A stretch of DNA of 64,000 nucleotides from positions 1 to 64,000 of the forward strand of contig NZ_JAJSOK010000018.1 in NCBI RefSeq assembly GCF_021283305.1, read 5' to 3'. This document shows positions 51,303-59,316 of the stretch, piece after piece (positions within the stretch are counted from its first letter, which is position 1; each line of letters opens with the position of its first letter). The position numbers and the translations under genes were made by a program. A model generated the notes under the pieces. That model did not search any database. It was not told the origin of the DNA and worked only from the letters and a program-made list of their open reading frames with translations. Origin of the DNA: Pseudonocardia kujensis (lineage in GTDB: Bacteria > Actinomycetota > Actinomycetes > Mycobacteriales > Pseudonocardiaceae).

Positions 51303-52480
51303 CGGCCGGCGAGACGCTCGCCCCGTTCGACCCGCTGTCCGGGGGCCCGCCCGGGCAGGTGCGCGAGGAGCTCGCGCGCCTGCGGGGCGGGTGCCCGGTC
51401 CACCGGGCCGGACCCGGGCCCGGGTTCGTCGGTCGGCACGAGCTGGTGCGGGAGGCGCTGCTCGATCCCGGGACCCTGAGCAACCACGGCAACTTCGTCC
51501 TCGACGCCGACGACGACGGTGGCGGCGGGCATCCCGAGCTGATCACGCAGAGCGACCCGCCCGCCCACACCGCCCTGCGCGCGCTGCTCCGCCCGGCCTT
51601 CACCCGGTCCGCGATCACGAGCGCCGCACCGTGGATCCGGGCGATCGTCGACGAGATCCTCGACGGCCTGCCCCCGGGCGGGCCCGCCGAGATCGTGGGG
51701 GACCTGGCGTTCCCCCTGACCTCCCGGGTGATCGCCCGGCTCGTCGGCGTCCCCGCCGCCGCCGGCGAGATCACCCGCCTCTCGCAGGAGATCTCCGACG
51801 CCCTGCCGGCGCCCTTCGTCGGGACGCCGGCCTGGACGCGGATCGAGGAGTATTTCGCCGCCGCCGCCCGGGAGCGGCGGGCGGGCCCCGGGACGGACGA
51901 CGTGATCGGCCTGCTCGCCCGCGGGCGGGTCGACGGCCGGGCACTCGAGGACCGGGAGGTCGCCTTCCACGCGTGGCAGGTCTTCGTCGCCGGGCTGAAG
52001 ACGACGGCCTTCACGATCGGCTCCACGGTGGCGCAGCTGCTCGCCGACCCGGGCCGGTGGGCGGCGCTGGTGGCCGACCCCACCCTGGTCGAGGGCGCGC
52101 GGGAGGAGGGCCTGCGGCATGCGACCGCGCTGCGCGGCGTGCTGCGGACCGTGGGCGCGCCGGGCGACATCGGCGGCGAGCCGGTCGCGCCGGGGGAGCG
52201 GATCCTGCTCAGCCTGGAGTCCGCGAACCTGGACGAGTCCGTGTTCGGTGCCGACGCGGCCGACTTCGTCCTGGACCGCCCGACGGCCCGGCGGCACCTC
52301 GCGTTCGGCTTCGGCATCCACCACTGCCTCGGTGCCGAGCTCTCCCGCACGGAGATCTCCTGCGTGCTGGAGGCGCTGGTCGAACGGATGCCCCGGCTCG
52401 CGCCGGCGCCGGGAACGCGGACCGGGGACACGGACGGCGCGATGTTCCACGAGCCCGGCCGGGTGGAAGTGGTGTGGTGA
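51299..52480 (+). CDS. Cytochrome P450 with unusual I-helix
   Basis: A 393-residue soluble bacterial P450. The heme loop is FGFGIHHCLGA with Cys343 as axial ligand. The K-helix ExxR lies in REEGLRHATAL near 268-278. In the I-helix, where most P450s have A-G-x-D/E-T, this one reads AGLKTT (231-236) with Lys234 in place of the acid, which may change proton delivery or favour peroxide-like chemistry. It is overlapped with hyuB (ATGA). A ferredoxin gene is not adjacent. Confidence 0.9.
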   Translation: MTAGETLAPFDPLSGGPPGQVREELARLRGGCPVHRAGPGPGFVGRHELVREALLDPGTLSNHGNFVLDADDDGGGGHPELITQSDPPAHTALRALLRPAFTRSAITSAAPWIRAIVDEILDGLPPGGPAEIVGDLAFPLTSRVIARLVGVPAAAGEITRLSQEISDALPAPFVGTPAWTRIEEYFAAAARERRAGPGTDDVIGLLARGRVDGRALEDREVAFHAWQVFVAGLKTTAFTIGSTVAQLLADPGRWAALVADPTLVEGAREEGLRHATALRGVLRTVGAPGDIGGEPVAPGERILLSLESANLDESVFGADAADFVLDRPTARRHLAFGFGIHHCLGAELSRTEISCVLEALVERMPRLAPAPGTRTGDTDGAMFHEPGRVEVVW

Positions 52481-52524
52481 GCCGGCGTTCTCCCCCCGCG
52501 CGCCGGCGCGTCTATCATGGCGCC

Positions 52525-53163
52525 GTGGCCAAGGGTTCGGGTACGGCGTCGGCTGCTCGATCCGTGGCCACCGCGAGCAGCCGCGAGCTGATCCTCGACG
52601 CCGCGCGCGAGCTCATCGCGAGCCGCGGCTACGACGGGATGGTCATCTCGGACCTGTGCGCGCGGTCCGGGCTGCCGGCCAGCTCGATCTACTACCACTT
52701 CGGCAACAAGCTCGGTGTGCTCGCCGCGCTGCTCGACCGCACGTTCGGCGAGCTGCACGCGGCCTTCCCGGACCCGACGTCCTACGGCCCCGGCGATCCG
52801 CTGGAACACTTCGAGGCCTGGTTCACGGCGGCCTGCCGCTCGCTGGACCAGCGGCCGGAGTACCTGCGGCTGCTGCTCGCCATCAGCGTCGGCTCGCACA
52901 AGGACACCCAGCTGGTGGGGGACACCGTCCGGCGGATCCGGGACTACGCCCACGCGTCCTGGGTGGCCGCGCTGACGCCGGTCTTCGGCGAGGACGAGGC
53001 GGCGTTCGTGGACCAGCTCGCCGTGCTGGGCCGGGCGGTCACCGACGGGCTCGCGGTGACGAACAGCTTCGACGGCAAGAGCTACAGCTCGCACGTGGCG
53101 CCGTTCGTCGCCATGATCCGCGGGCTGGCCGAGCAGCGGGGCCGCGGATCCGTTCAGGAGTAG
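52525..53163 (+). CDS. TetR-family transcriptional regulator
   Basis: A 212-residue regulator with HTH SDLCARSGLPASSIYYHFGNK near residues 42-62 and a ligand domain. The GTG at 52525 is the most likely start. It is the last gene of the operon that begins at 42437, and is upstream of the hydrolase/dioxygenase unit, so it is the best candidate to bind the 17-bp element that both promoters share. Confidence 0.86.
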   Translation: MAKGSGTASAARSVATASSRELILDAARELIASRGYDGMVISDLCARSGLPASSIYYHFGNKLGVLAALLDRTFGELHAAFPDPTSYGPGDPLEHFEAWFTAACRSLDQRPEYLRLLLAISVGSHKDTQLVGDTVRRIRDYAHASWVAALTPVFGEDEAAFVDQLAVLGRAVTDGLAVTNSFDGKSYSSHVAPFVAMIRGLAEQRGRGSVQE

Positions 53164-53203
53164 GGCGCTCAGCAGTCCGCCGGACCATCCCAGGGCCGGG
53201 CCG

Positions 53204-53230
53204 GTGCCGTTCGTGCCGTTCGTGCCGTTC
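53204..53230. repeat. Three perfect tandem copies of GTGCCGTTC
   Basis: A 9-bp unit is repeated three times without mismatch, 40 bases downstream of the TetR stop. No coding role is seen. It may be a slippage array or part of the terminator region that follows. Confidence 0.85.
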
Positions 53231-53292
53231 CTCGGAGGACCCTTCGTGAGGTGAGGGCCCTAGCGGCCGTTCTCCCCGACCGACGTCAGGGA

Positions 53293-53371
53293 GCGCCCTT
53301 CTCCTCTCGCGGCGAGCCCGGTCCGACCGCGCTCGCCGTTCGCCGTGCTGGTCGAGCGGGGAGAAGGGCGC
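53293..53371. terminator. Long inverted repeat after the 42-53 kb operon
   Basis: GCGCCCTTCTCC (53293-53304) is the exact reverse complement of GGAGAAGGGCGC (53360-53371). The 55-base interior has further GC complementarity (GGCGAGC with GCTCGCC). It precedes the promoter at 53404, so it can insulate the two transcription units. Confidence 0.6.
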
Positions 53372-53403
53372 CGTCGCCGCTGTTCGATCCCCACCACGCG
53401 GCC

Positions 53404-53423
53404 TATAGTGAGCGTTACATACA
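53404..53423 (+). promoter_or_regulatory. Promoter with shared 17-bp element
   Basis: TATAGT (53404-53409) is a good -10 box overlapping AGTGAGCGTTACATACA (53407-53423), identical to 42332-42348. It is 19 bases from the hydrolase ATG. The element sits over the likely transcription start, where a repressor would block initiation. Confidence 0.75.
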
Positions 53424-53441
53424 CGGAGACGGTGAGGTCTG

Positions 53442-54239
53442 ATGACAAGTACCGTGGACGTCGGCGACGGAGTGCTCGCCTACACGGAGTCCGGCGCGGG
53501 CGATCCGGTCGTGTGGTTGCACGGCTCGGGCCCCGGGGCGACCGGCATGAGCAACTTCGGTGGCAACCTGGCGGCCTTCGCCGACCACCGCAACATCGCG
53601 GTCGACCTGCCGGGCTGGGGGGAGTCCGCGCGACCCGAGACGGACCAGCCGTTGATCTTCCATGCCGCCGAGCGGGTGGTCCGCGCGATGGCGGCCCTCG
53701 GGATCGAACGCGCCCACCTGGTCGGCAACTCCTACGGCGGCGGTGTCGCCATGCGGATCGCGGTGACGGAGCCGGAGCGGGTCGGCCGGCTCGTCCTGAT
53801 GGCGCCCGGGGGCGTGCTCCCGACCGACGCGCCGCCATGGCCGGTCGGCCTGCAGCACCTGTTCGACTACATGGCCGCGGAGAAGCCCTCGCGCGAGGCG
53901 ATGGCGGAGTTCGTGAAGCTGATGGTGTACGACGAGGCGCTGGCGACCGACGCGCTGGTCGACGAGCGCTACGAGTCCAGCCTGCGGGTGCACCCCGAGC
54001 TGCCCATCCCGCCGAACTTCGGTGATCTGACGCCCGACCTGCCGAAGATCTCCGCGCGCACCCTGCTGGTGTGGGGTCGCGAGGACCAGACCGTCCCGCT
54101 GACCTGGGCGCCGAGGATCCTGCACGGCATCCCGGACGCGGAGCTGCGGGTCCTGCCGCGCAGCCGACACTGGGTGCAGTACGAGCGGGCGCCGGAGTTC
54201 AACCGGATCGTCCGCGAGTTCCTCACGGACGAGGGGTAG
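53442..54239 (+). CDS. Meta-cleavage product hydrolase (MhpC/BphD/HsaD-like)
   Basis: A 265-residue alpha/beta hydrolase that would cleave the C-C bond of a meta-cleavage product to give 2-hydroxypenta-2,4-dienoate and an acid. It has WLHGSGPGATGMSNF (25-39), Ser97 in GNSYGGG, Asp in WGREDQTVP near 212, and the closing His in SRHWVQYE near 240. The product would go to MhpD at 28339. The next gene is an extradiol dioxygenase. Confidence 0.9.
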   Translation: MTSTVDVGDGVLAYTESGAGDPVVWLHGSGPGATGMSNFGGNLAAFADHRNIAVDLPGWGESARPETDQPLIFHAAERVVRAMAALGIERAHLVGNSYGGGVAMRIAVTEPERVGRLVLMAPGGVLPTDAPPWPVGLQHLFDYMAAEKPSREAMAEFVKLMVYDEALATDALVDERYESSLRVHPELPIPPNFGDLTPDLPKISARTLLVWGREDQTVPLTWAPRILHGIPDAELRVLPRSRHWVQYERAPEFNRIVREFLTDEG

Positions 54240-54246
54240 GCGCACG

Positions 54247-55116
54247 GTGGGTATCCGCAGACTCGGGTATGTCGGCCTGGACGTCACCGACGTCGACGCC
54301 TGGACCGAGCTGCTCGGCCGCACCCTGGGCGTCGGCGTCACGGCCGACAAGATCGGTTCACGGGAGGTGCTGCTGGCCGAGCTCGACGAGTTCAAGTACC
54401 GCCTGGCGCTGTACCCCGCGGCCGAGGACGTCCCCCGGCAGATCGGCTGGATCGTCGACTCGGCCGGCGAGCTGGACCGGCTGACCCGTCGGCTGGAGGA
54501 AGCCGGGTACCCCGTCCGGGACGGCTCCCCGGAGGAGGCGGAGCTGCGCGGCGCGACCCGGCTCCGCTGGTTCACCGACCCGGTCGGCTACCGCGTGGAG
54601 CTCGCGGTCGGCGAGGCGAAGATGCGCTCCGCCCCCGCCCGCCCCGCCGACGGGGGCCGCGGGATCATCGGTCTCGGCCACCTCGTGCTGGCCGGGCCGG
54701 CCCTGGCCGAGCTGCGTGAGCTGTACGAGACGGTGCTGGAGTTCCGCCTCACCGACTACCGGGCACCGGGCCTCTACTTCTACCGGTGCAACCGGACCCA
54801 CCACAGCATTGCGCTGGCCCGGGCGGACGCCCCGTCGATCCACCATCTCGAGCTCGAGCACGACTCCCTCGACGACGTCGGCCGCTCCTACGACCGGGCC
54901 CTGGCCAACGAGGTCCCGATCTCGATCAGCCTCGGCCGGCACATGAACGACAAGGCGATCTCGTTCTACGTGCAGAATCCCAGCGGCTTCCACCTCGAGA
55001 TCGGGTGCGGCGGCATCGAGGTCGGCGACGACTGGGTCGCGCACGATTTCGGGACCTCCGACGTCTGGGGTCATCACCACTCCGCATCGAATCCGTTCGC
55101 GGGACCGGCGTCGTGA
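54247..55116 (+). CDS. Extradiol ring-cleavage dioxygenase (BphC/HsaC type)
   Basis: A 289-residue two-domain type I extradiol dioxygenase. The Fe(II) ligands are in place in the C-terminal domain: His145 (GLGHLVLAG), His200 (SIHHLELEH) and Glu251 (SGFHLEIGC). The N-terminal domain keeps the fold without ligands, as usual. It opens a catechol-type ring next to the hydroxyls. The GTG at 54247 starts seven bases after the hydrolase stop. The substrate is a 3-substituted catechol judging from the family. Confidence 0.91.
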   Translation: MGIRRLGYVGLDVTDVDAWTELLGRTLGVGVTADKIGSREVLLAELDEFKYRLALYPAAEDVPRQIGWIVDSAGELDRLTRRLEEAGYPVRDGSPEEAELRGATRLRWFTDPVGYRVELAVGEAKMRSAPARPADGGRGIIGLGHLVLAGPALAELRELYETVLEFRLTDYRAPGLYFYRCNRTHHSIALARADAPSIHHLELEHDSLDDVGRSYDRALANEVPISISLGRHMNDKAISFYVQNPSGFHLEIGCGGIEVGDDWVAHDFGTSDVWGHHHSASNPFAGPAS

Positions 55117-55361
55117 GCGCGTCCCTCGCCGGCCGCCGGACCGTCGGCACCGGAGCCGCGAGCGGCCTCGGCGCAGCGACCGCGACCCGGCTCGCCGAGC
55201 TCGGTGCGTCCGTGGTCGTGTGCGACGTCGACCGCACCGGGGCGGCGCGGACGGCCGAGCGGATCGGTGGCGAGCCGGACCAGGATGTCGGTGGCGGCCT
55301 CGGCGACGGGCGGCACCCGACAGGTGCGATACCGAACGTTCTATCTGATAACGTGGGGTGA
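55113..55361 (+). pseudogene. Truncated short-chain dehydrogenase
   Basis: The first 55 codons look like an SDR: SLAGRRTVGTGAASGLGAAT, then a second strand VVVCDVDRTGAARTAERIGG. The usual protein is about 250 residues, but this frame ends after 82 and lacks NNAG, Ser, YxxxK and the C-terminal half. The GTG overlaps the dioxygenase stop, so it was the next gene in the operon. A deletion fused its start to the promoter region of the TetR gene. Loss of this step may mean a dihydrodiol or alcohol dehydrogenase is supplied elsewhere. Confidence 0.78.
55331..55346. promoter_or_regulatory. GAACGTTC operator candidate, site 3
   Basis: ACCGAACGTTCTATCT, identical to 42272-42287, ends 14 bases before the TetR ATG at 55361. 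It overlaps the end of the truncated SDR frame. Autoregulation by this TetR is the simplest reading. Confidence 0.75.
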
Positions 55362-55960
55362 TGAAGGGTAGCGCGAGTACTCGGCCGTCCGAGGCGCGGT
55401 TGCGGCTCCTGGGTACGGCGAGCCGGATCTTCTACTCCGAGGGACTGCATTCGGTCGGGGTCGACCGCATCATCACGGAGGCGGACACGACCCGGGCCAC
55501 GTTCTACCGGCATTTTCCCGGGAAGGAGGACCTCGTCGTCTCGTACCTGGAGGAGGCCGACCGCGCCCTGCGGGCCCGTTTCGCCGGGGCCCAGGAGACG
55601 GACGGGTCGGCCGAGGATGTGTTTCGCGCGGTCGCCGCGGACATCGCAGGGGACATTCGGGGGGAGGGCTTCCGGGGATGCGCCTTCCTCAACGCCGCCG
55701 CCGAGTATCCCGATCCCGAGCACCCGGTGCGCCGGCGCGTCGCCGCGCACCGCGACTGGTTCCTCGGCGCGGTGACCGACCTGTTGTCCCGGATCGGCGA
55801 AGGCCCGGCGGAGTCGGCGGGCCGGCACTTCGTCATGTTGCGGGACGGTGCGATGGCAGCCGGCTGTCTGGCGGACCCGGAGGTCGTGAGCAGGACCTTC
55901 CTCGACGGCGTCGAGGGGCTGTTGTGGTCCCGCTCGGTGCCCGGCACCCACCGGCCCTGA
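55361..55960 (+). CDS. TetR-family transcriptional regulator
   Basis: A 199-residue regulator with HTH GVDRIITEADTTRATFYRHF near residues 33-52, followed by PGKEDLV and a ligand-binding domain containing GCAFLNAAAEYPDP, typical of the TetR group with this C-terminal domain. A GTG at 55358 immediately before the ATG is an alternative start. The GAACGTTC site just upstream and its copies near 42.2 kb point to autoregulation and to control of the HdeD-like/disulfide reductase unit. Confidence 0.9.
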   Translation: MKGSASTRPSEARLRLLGTASRIFYSEGLHSVGVDRIITEADTTRATFYRHFPGKEDLVVSYLEEADRALRARFAGAQETDGSAEDVFRAVAADIAGDIRGEGFRGCAFLNAAAEYPDPEHPVRRRVAAHRDWFLGAVTDLLSRIGEGPAESAGRHFVMLRDGAMAAGCLADPEVVSRTFLDGVEGLLWSRSVPGTHRP

Positions 55961-55979
55961 GCGCGCCCGAACAGCTCGG

Positions 55980-56184
55980 CTACCGCAGCTCCTCGTACGC
56001 CCGCATCAACTCCGGCTCGTTCCGGCGGAGCTCCTCGTAGCGCCCCCGGCCGGTCCGCGTGACGCACTCCAGCGCCATCGTGGTGAGGTCGCGGGGGTGG
56101 GCGGGTCTGCAGGCCTTCGGACCAGCCGATGCTGCGCACGGCCGCGCGCTGGAACGCCTCGGCGGTGGTGGACAGGTCCGTCAC
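55980..56184 (-). pseudogene. Frameshifted small gene after SMP-30, about 67 codons
   Basis: From a GTG at 56184, which overlaps the SMP-30 stop, the frame reads VTDLSTTAEAFQRAAVRS and on to SEGLQT. At the C/G-rich run near 56091-56106 the coding pattern moves to another frame, reading RDLTTMALECVTRTGRGRYE and then ELMRAYEELR with a stop at 55980. Removing one C restores a single frame of 67 residues. Either the gene is inactivated or the sequence has an error there. No family was recognised. Confidence 0.62.
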
Positions 56185-57020
56185 CCGGCCGCCCGCGCAC
56201 CGAGAGGACGGCCCGGCGCGGCGCCGGGCCGGTCGAACGCGAGCACCCGTCCGCCCTTCGCCGCCGTCACGACCAGGACGTCCAGCCCGGGGCCGGCGAA
56301 GCAGAGGTTGGTGGGGAAGGTCGGCTCGGCGAAGTCGAGGCGCTGCGCGAAACGGCCCTCGTCGTCGAAGACCAGGATCGCGTCGGCGTCGGGGGCCGCG
56401 GCGTACACCCGGCCCTCGACATCCAGGGCGAGGCCGTCCGGTCCGCCCGCGGGCAGGACGAGGTCCGGACCGTCGGGTACCAGGCCGGTGCCGGTCCAGC
56501 GGTGGCGGGTCACCCGGCCCTCCTCGGTGTGCGCGAGGTACAACCGGTCGCCGGCGAAGGCGAGGCCGTTGGGGTAGTCGACGGCGGCGAGGACCACCTC
56601 GGTCTCGCCCGTCCCCGGGTCGAGCGCGCACAGCCGGCCGTCCGCGGTCGCGCCGGGCGGTCCCGGGTCGGTGAACCAGATCCGGCCGTCCGGACCCAGG
56701 GCCAGGTCGTTCGGCGCCTGCGCGCGGGCGACCGGGAAGTCCGTGACCGCCGTCCCGTCGATCCGGTGCAGGCCCGCGACCGCGGGCCGCGCCGATCCGC
56801 TGGCGCGGACCGCACCCCCGTTCTGCGCCACCCAGATCTCGCCCGCCGGGCCCTCGGCCAGCCCGTTCGGGCCGCCGCCGGTCTCGACGGAGCCGAGCAC
56901 ACCGCCGTCGAGGTCGATCTCGACCACCCGTCCCCGGGACATGGCGACGACCAGCAGCCGCCCGTCCCGGGTCCAGACCGGACCCTCGGTGAAGCCGATC
57001 CCGGCCGCCAACGTCCTCAC
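56181..57020 (-). CDS. SMP-30/gluconolactonase-family beta-propeller lactonase
   Basis: A 279-residue six-bladed propeller. FTEGPVWTRDGRLLVV at residues 10-25 holds the first metal-binding Glu, and APNDLALGPDGRIWFTD near 102 and NGLAFAGDRLYLAHT near 150 hold the Asn/Asp ligands. The expected activity is hydrolysis of a lactone. The GTG overlaps the ligase stop. In a CoA-dependent cluster it may open a lactone intermediate, perhaps before CoA ligation. Confidence 0.87.
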   Translation of the reverse strand: MRTLAAGIGFTEGPVWTRDGRLLVVAMSRGRVVEIDLDGGVLGSVETGGGPNGLAEGPAGEIWVAQNGGAVRASGSARPAVAGLHRIDGTAVTDFPVARAQAPNDLALGPDGRIWFTDPGPPGATADGRLCALDPGTGETEVVLAAVDYPNGLAFAGDRLYLAHTEEGRVTRHRWTGTGLVPDGPDLVLPAGGPDGLALDVEGRVYAAAPDADAILVFDDEGRFAQRLDFAEPTFPTNLCFAGPGLDVLVVTAAKGGRVLAFDRPGAAPGRPLGARAAG

Positions 57021-58561
57021 GACAGACGCTTCCTGAGCAGCCGCTTGCTGATCTTGCCGGTGTCGGTGAGCGGGAGCTGCTCCTGGGCGAGCACCTCGAT
57101 CCGGGACGGGACCTTGTAGCTCGCCGCGCGGCCGCGAACGTGGGCGACCAGGTCGACGGCCAGGTCCGGCGGCGGGCTCCCGCGCGGCACCACGGCCGCG
57201 ACCATCTCCTCGGTGCCGTGCTCGTCCTCGACGCCCACCACGAACGCCTGGTCGACGGCCGGATGGGTGCAGAGCAGCTCCTCGACCTCGATCGGGGCGA
57301 TGTTGATGCCCTTGACCTTGAGCATCTCCTTGCGCCTGCCCACCACGCGGAGCCTGCCGTCCGCGTCGAGCGTGCCGAGGTCGCCGGTGCGCAGCCAGCC
57401 GCCCTCACGGAAGGCGCCGTCGTTCAGCGCCGGGTCGCCGAGGTAGCCGTCCATGACGCAGCCGCGGAGCTCGATCTCGCCGGTCTCCCCGGCCGGCACG
57501 GGCCGGCCCGCGTCGTCCGTGATCCGCAGTTCCTGGGTGTCCAGTACCCGTCCGGCGGTGTGGAGCAGGACATCGAGCGGATCGTGTGCGTCTGTCATCG
57601 CGGAGTGGCCGTAGGCCTCGGTGAGCCCGTACACCCCACACACTTCGGTCACCCCGAGCTCCTCGCGGACCAGGCGCTTGTCCTCGGTGGTGAAGCCCGT
57701 GGTCCCGGTGCGCAGCGAGGAGATGTCGTGCTGCGCGAAGCCGGGCGCCGCGAGCAGGTTCCGCGTGGTCGGCCCGAAGCCGTAGTACACGGTGCACCGC
57801 TCCCGGGCGATGAAGGCCAGCGACGTGTCGCCCGCCGGGCGCTCCTCGACGCAGAGCGTGACGCCGTGGGTGAGGGCGACCGGCAGCGCGTTGGAGCAGC
57901 CGTACCCGAAGAAGAAGGGCGCCGAGAACCACAGCCGGTCGCCCCGGACCAGGTGTTGGCGGCCACCGATCGCACGGGCGTTGCGCATCAGGCGGTCGTG
58001 GCGCAGCGGGACCGGCTTCGGGCGGGAGGTGGAGCCGCTGGTGAACAGGACGTAGGCGAGATCGTCCGGGCGGGCGCCGGGCAGGTCCCGGGGCGGACCC
58101 GCCGGTGTCGGGTCCCCGGCTCGCCAGACGAGCGCCCGGTCGCCGGGCAGTCCGGCCGCCGCGAGCTCGGCGAGGGTGTCGCGGCCGAAGACCTGCTCCT
58201 CCGTCACGACGAGGCGCACCGCTGCTCCGTCGAGAACGTGCGCGATCTCGGCGGAGCGGTACCAGGTGTTGATCGGGACGACGGTGGCGCCGGCGCAGTG
58301 GGCGGCCAGGGCCGCGACGATCCACCGCAGGCCGTTCGGCAGCAGGACGCCGACCCGGTCACGGGGGCGGACCCCCCGGGCGACGAGGGCGGAGGCGCAG
58401 GCGTGCATGTCCTCGGCCAGCTCGGCCCAGGTCACCCGGCCCTCGGGGGCGACGATCGCCTCACCGGTCGGGGAGCTCGCCGCCAGGAGGCCGACGAGTG
58501 CGGGCAGGGTCTCGCCGATGTCGGTCGCGCCGGGTTCCTTCTCGTGCAGCGCATTGGGCAC
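57017..58561 (-). CDS. Acyl/aryl-CoA ligase (AMP-dependent)
   Basis: A 514-residue ANL ligase with LFTSGSTSRPKPVPLRH near 168, VYGLTEAYGHSAM near 310, WLRTGDLGTLDADGR near 383, and the hinge and catalytic Lys segments RRKEMLKVKGINIAP near 403 and LTDTGKISKRLLRKR at the end. The glycine-rich loop has GSTSRPK instead of the common GTTGxPK. The start is the ATG at 58561. A site resembling the GntR operator lies ten bases upstream (58571-58584). It would activate the cluster substrate. Confidence 0.9.
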   Translation of the reverse strand: MPNALHEKEPGATDIGETLPALVGLLAASSPTGEAIVAPEGRVTWAELAEDMHACASALVARGVRPRDRVGVLLPNGLRWIVAALAAHCAGATVVPINTWYRSAEIAHVLDGAAVRLVVTEEQVFGRDTLAELAAAGLPGDRALVWRAGDPTPAGPPRDLPGARPDDLAYVLFTSGSTSRPKPVPLRHDRLMRNARAIGGRQHLVRGDRLWFSAPFFFGYGCSNALPVALTHGVTLCVEERPAGDTSLAFIARERCTVYYGFGPTTRNLLAAPGFAQHDISSLRTGTTGFTTEDKRLVREELGVTEVCGVYGLTEAYGHSAMTDAHDPLDVLLHTAGRVLDTQELRITDDAGRPVPAGETGEIELRGCVMDGYLGDPALNDGAFREGGWLRTGDLGTLDADGRLRVVGRRKEMLKVKGINIAPIEVEELLCTHPAVDQAFVVGVEDEHGTEEMVAAVVPRGSPPPDLAVDLVAHVRGRAASYKVPSRIEVLAQEQLPLTDTGKISKRLLRKRLS

Positions 58562-58570
58562 AGGACACCT

Positions 58571-58584
58571 CTGATCTTTGATAC
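58571..58584. promoter_or_regulatory. GntR operator candidate before the CoA ligase
   Basis: CTGATCTTTGATAC matches TAGATACTTGATAC (63197-63210) in 10 of 14 bases. It lies in the 42-base gap between the GntR stop and the ligase start and may give the ligase-SMP-30 unit its own control. Confidence 0.55.
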
Positions 58585-58603
58585 GTCCCGGGGGACGAAG
58601 AAG

Positions 58604-59266
58604 TCAGTCGGACAGGATGCCGCGGCGCTTGAGGGCGGCGACGACGTCGTCGCCCTCCGCGCGCACGTGATCCTGGTTGAGCCGGTCGGCGGCGGCGGCG
58701 TCGCCCGCGCGCAGCGCCGCGATGATCGCCGCGTGCTGGCGGTTCGCGGCCGCGCTCGCGGCCTGCGGGATGCGGTAGACCTCGCGGGGGAGGTTGTGCG
58801 AGAGCTGGCGGAGCACCGACAGGGTGCGCCGGCTGGCACCGGTGCGGTTGACCAGCGAGTGGAACTCCCAGTTGAGGTCGTGCACGAGATCCGTGTCGCG
58901 GCTCTCGGACATCCGGGCGTGGAGCTCGTCGAGCCTGGTCAGGACGGGTTCGGTGATCCGGCGGGCGGCGCCGGCGGCGGCGAGGCCCTGGGCCATGCCG
59001 TAGAGCCGGTAGTGGTCCTCGATGTCCTCGGCCCGGATCGGGACGACGAAGGTCCCGCGGTGGGGCTCGGAGGCCACCAGCCCGTCGGACTCCAGGGTGA
59101 TCAGGGCCTCGCGAACGGGCAGCCTGCTCACCCCGAGCTCCTCGGCGATGGCGTCCTGCGGAACGCGCTGCTCGGCCTTCAGTCGCCCGTCGAAGATCAT
59201 CGAGCGGATGTGCTCGGCGACCTCGACGGCCAGGGAGCGGCGCCGCATGCGCGGGCTCGCGGCCAT
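58604..59266 (-). CDS. GntR-family regulator, FCD subfamily
   Basis: A 220-residue regulator: winged helix near residues 8-70 (SLAVEVAEHIRSMIFDG, ELGVSRLPVREALITLESDG) and an all-helical FCD domain holding DLNWEFHSLV and the metal-binding His residues. An upstream ATG at 59320 overlaps the CoA-transferase stop, but the extra codons are AT-rich (ATA, GTT, TAT) and look like promoter DNA. The ATG at 59266 has GGAGG five bases upstream. It probably represses the whole 56-64 kb cluster through the sites listed here. Confidence 0.87.
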   Translation of the reverse strand: MAASPRMRRRSLAVEVAEHIRSMIFDGRLKAEQRVPQDAIAEELGVSRLPVREALITLESDGLVASEPHRGTFVVPIRAEDIEDHYRLYGMAQGLAAAGAARRITEPVLTRLDELHARMSESRDTDLVHDLNWEFHSLVNRTGASRRTLSVLRQLSHNLPREVYRIPQAASAAANRQHAAIIAALRAGDAAAADRLNQDHVRAEGDDVVAALKRRGILSD

Positions 59267-59297
59267 CATCGCCTCCCGCCCTCGGATCGCCAGGTCC

Positions 59298-59311
59298 GGA
59301 TAAACTATCAG
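59298..59311. promoter_or_regulatory. GntR operator candidate before gntR
   Basis: GGATAAACTATCAG on the plus strand (CTGATAGTTTATCC on the minus) shares 11 of 14 bases with CTGATCTTTGATAC at 58571-58584. It lies 32 bases before the chosen GntR start and suggests autoregulation. Confidence 0.5.
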
Positions 59312-59316
59312 CCCCC

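Noticed and set aside
53204..53230. CRISPR-like array
   Set aside because: Units of nine bases with no spacers are a simple tandem repeat; no cas genes are present.
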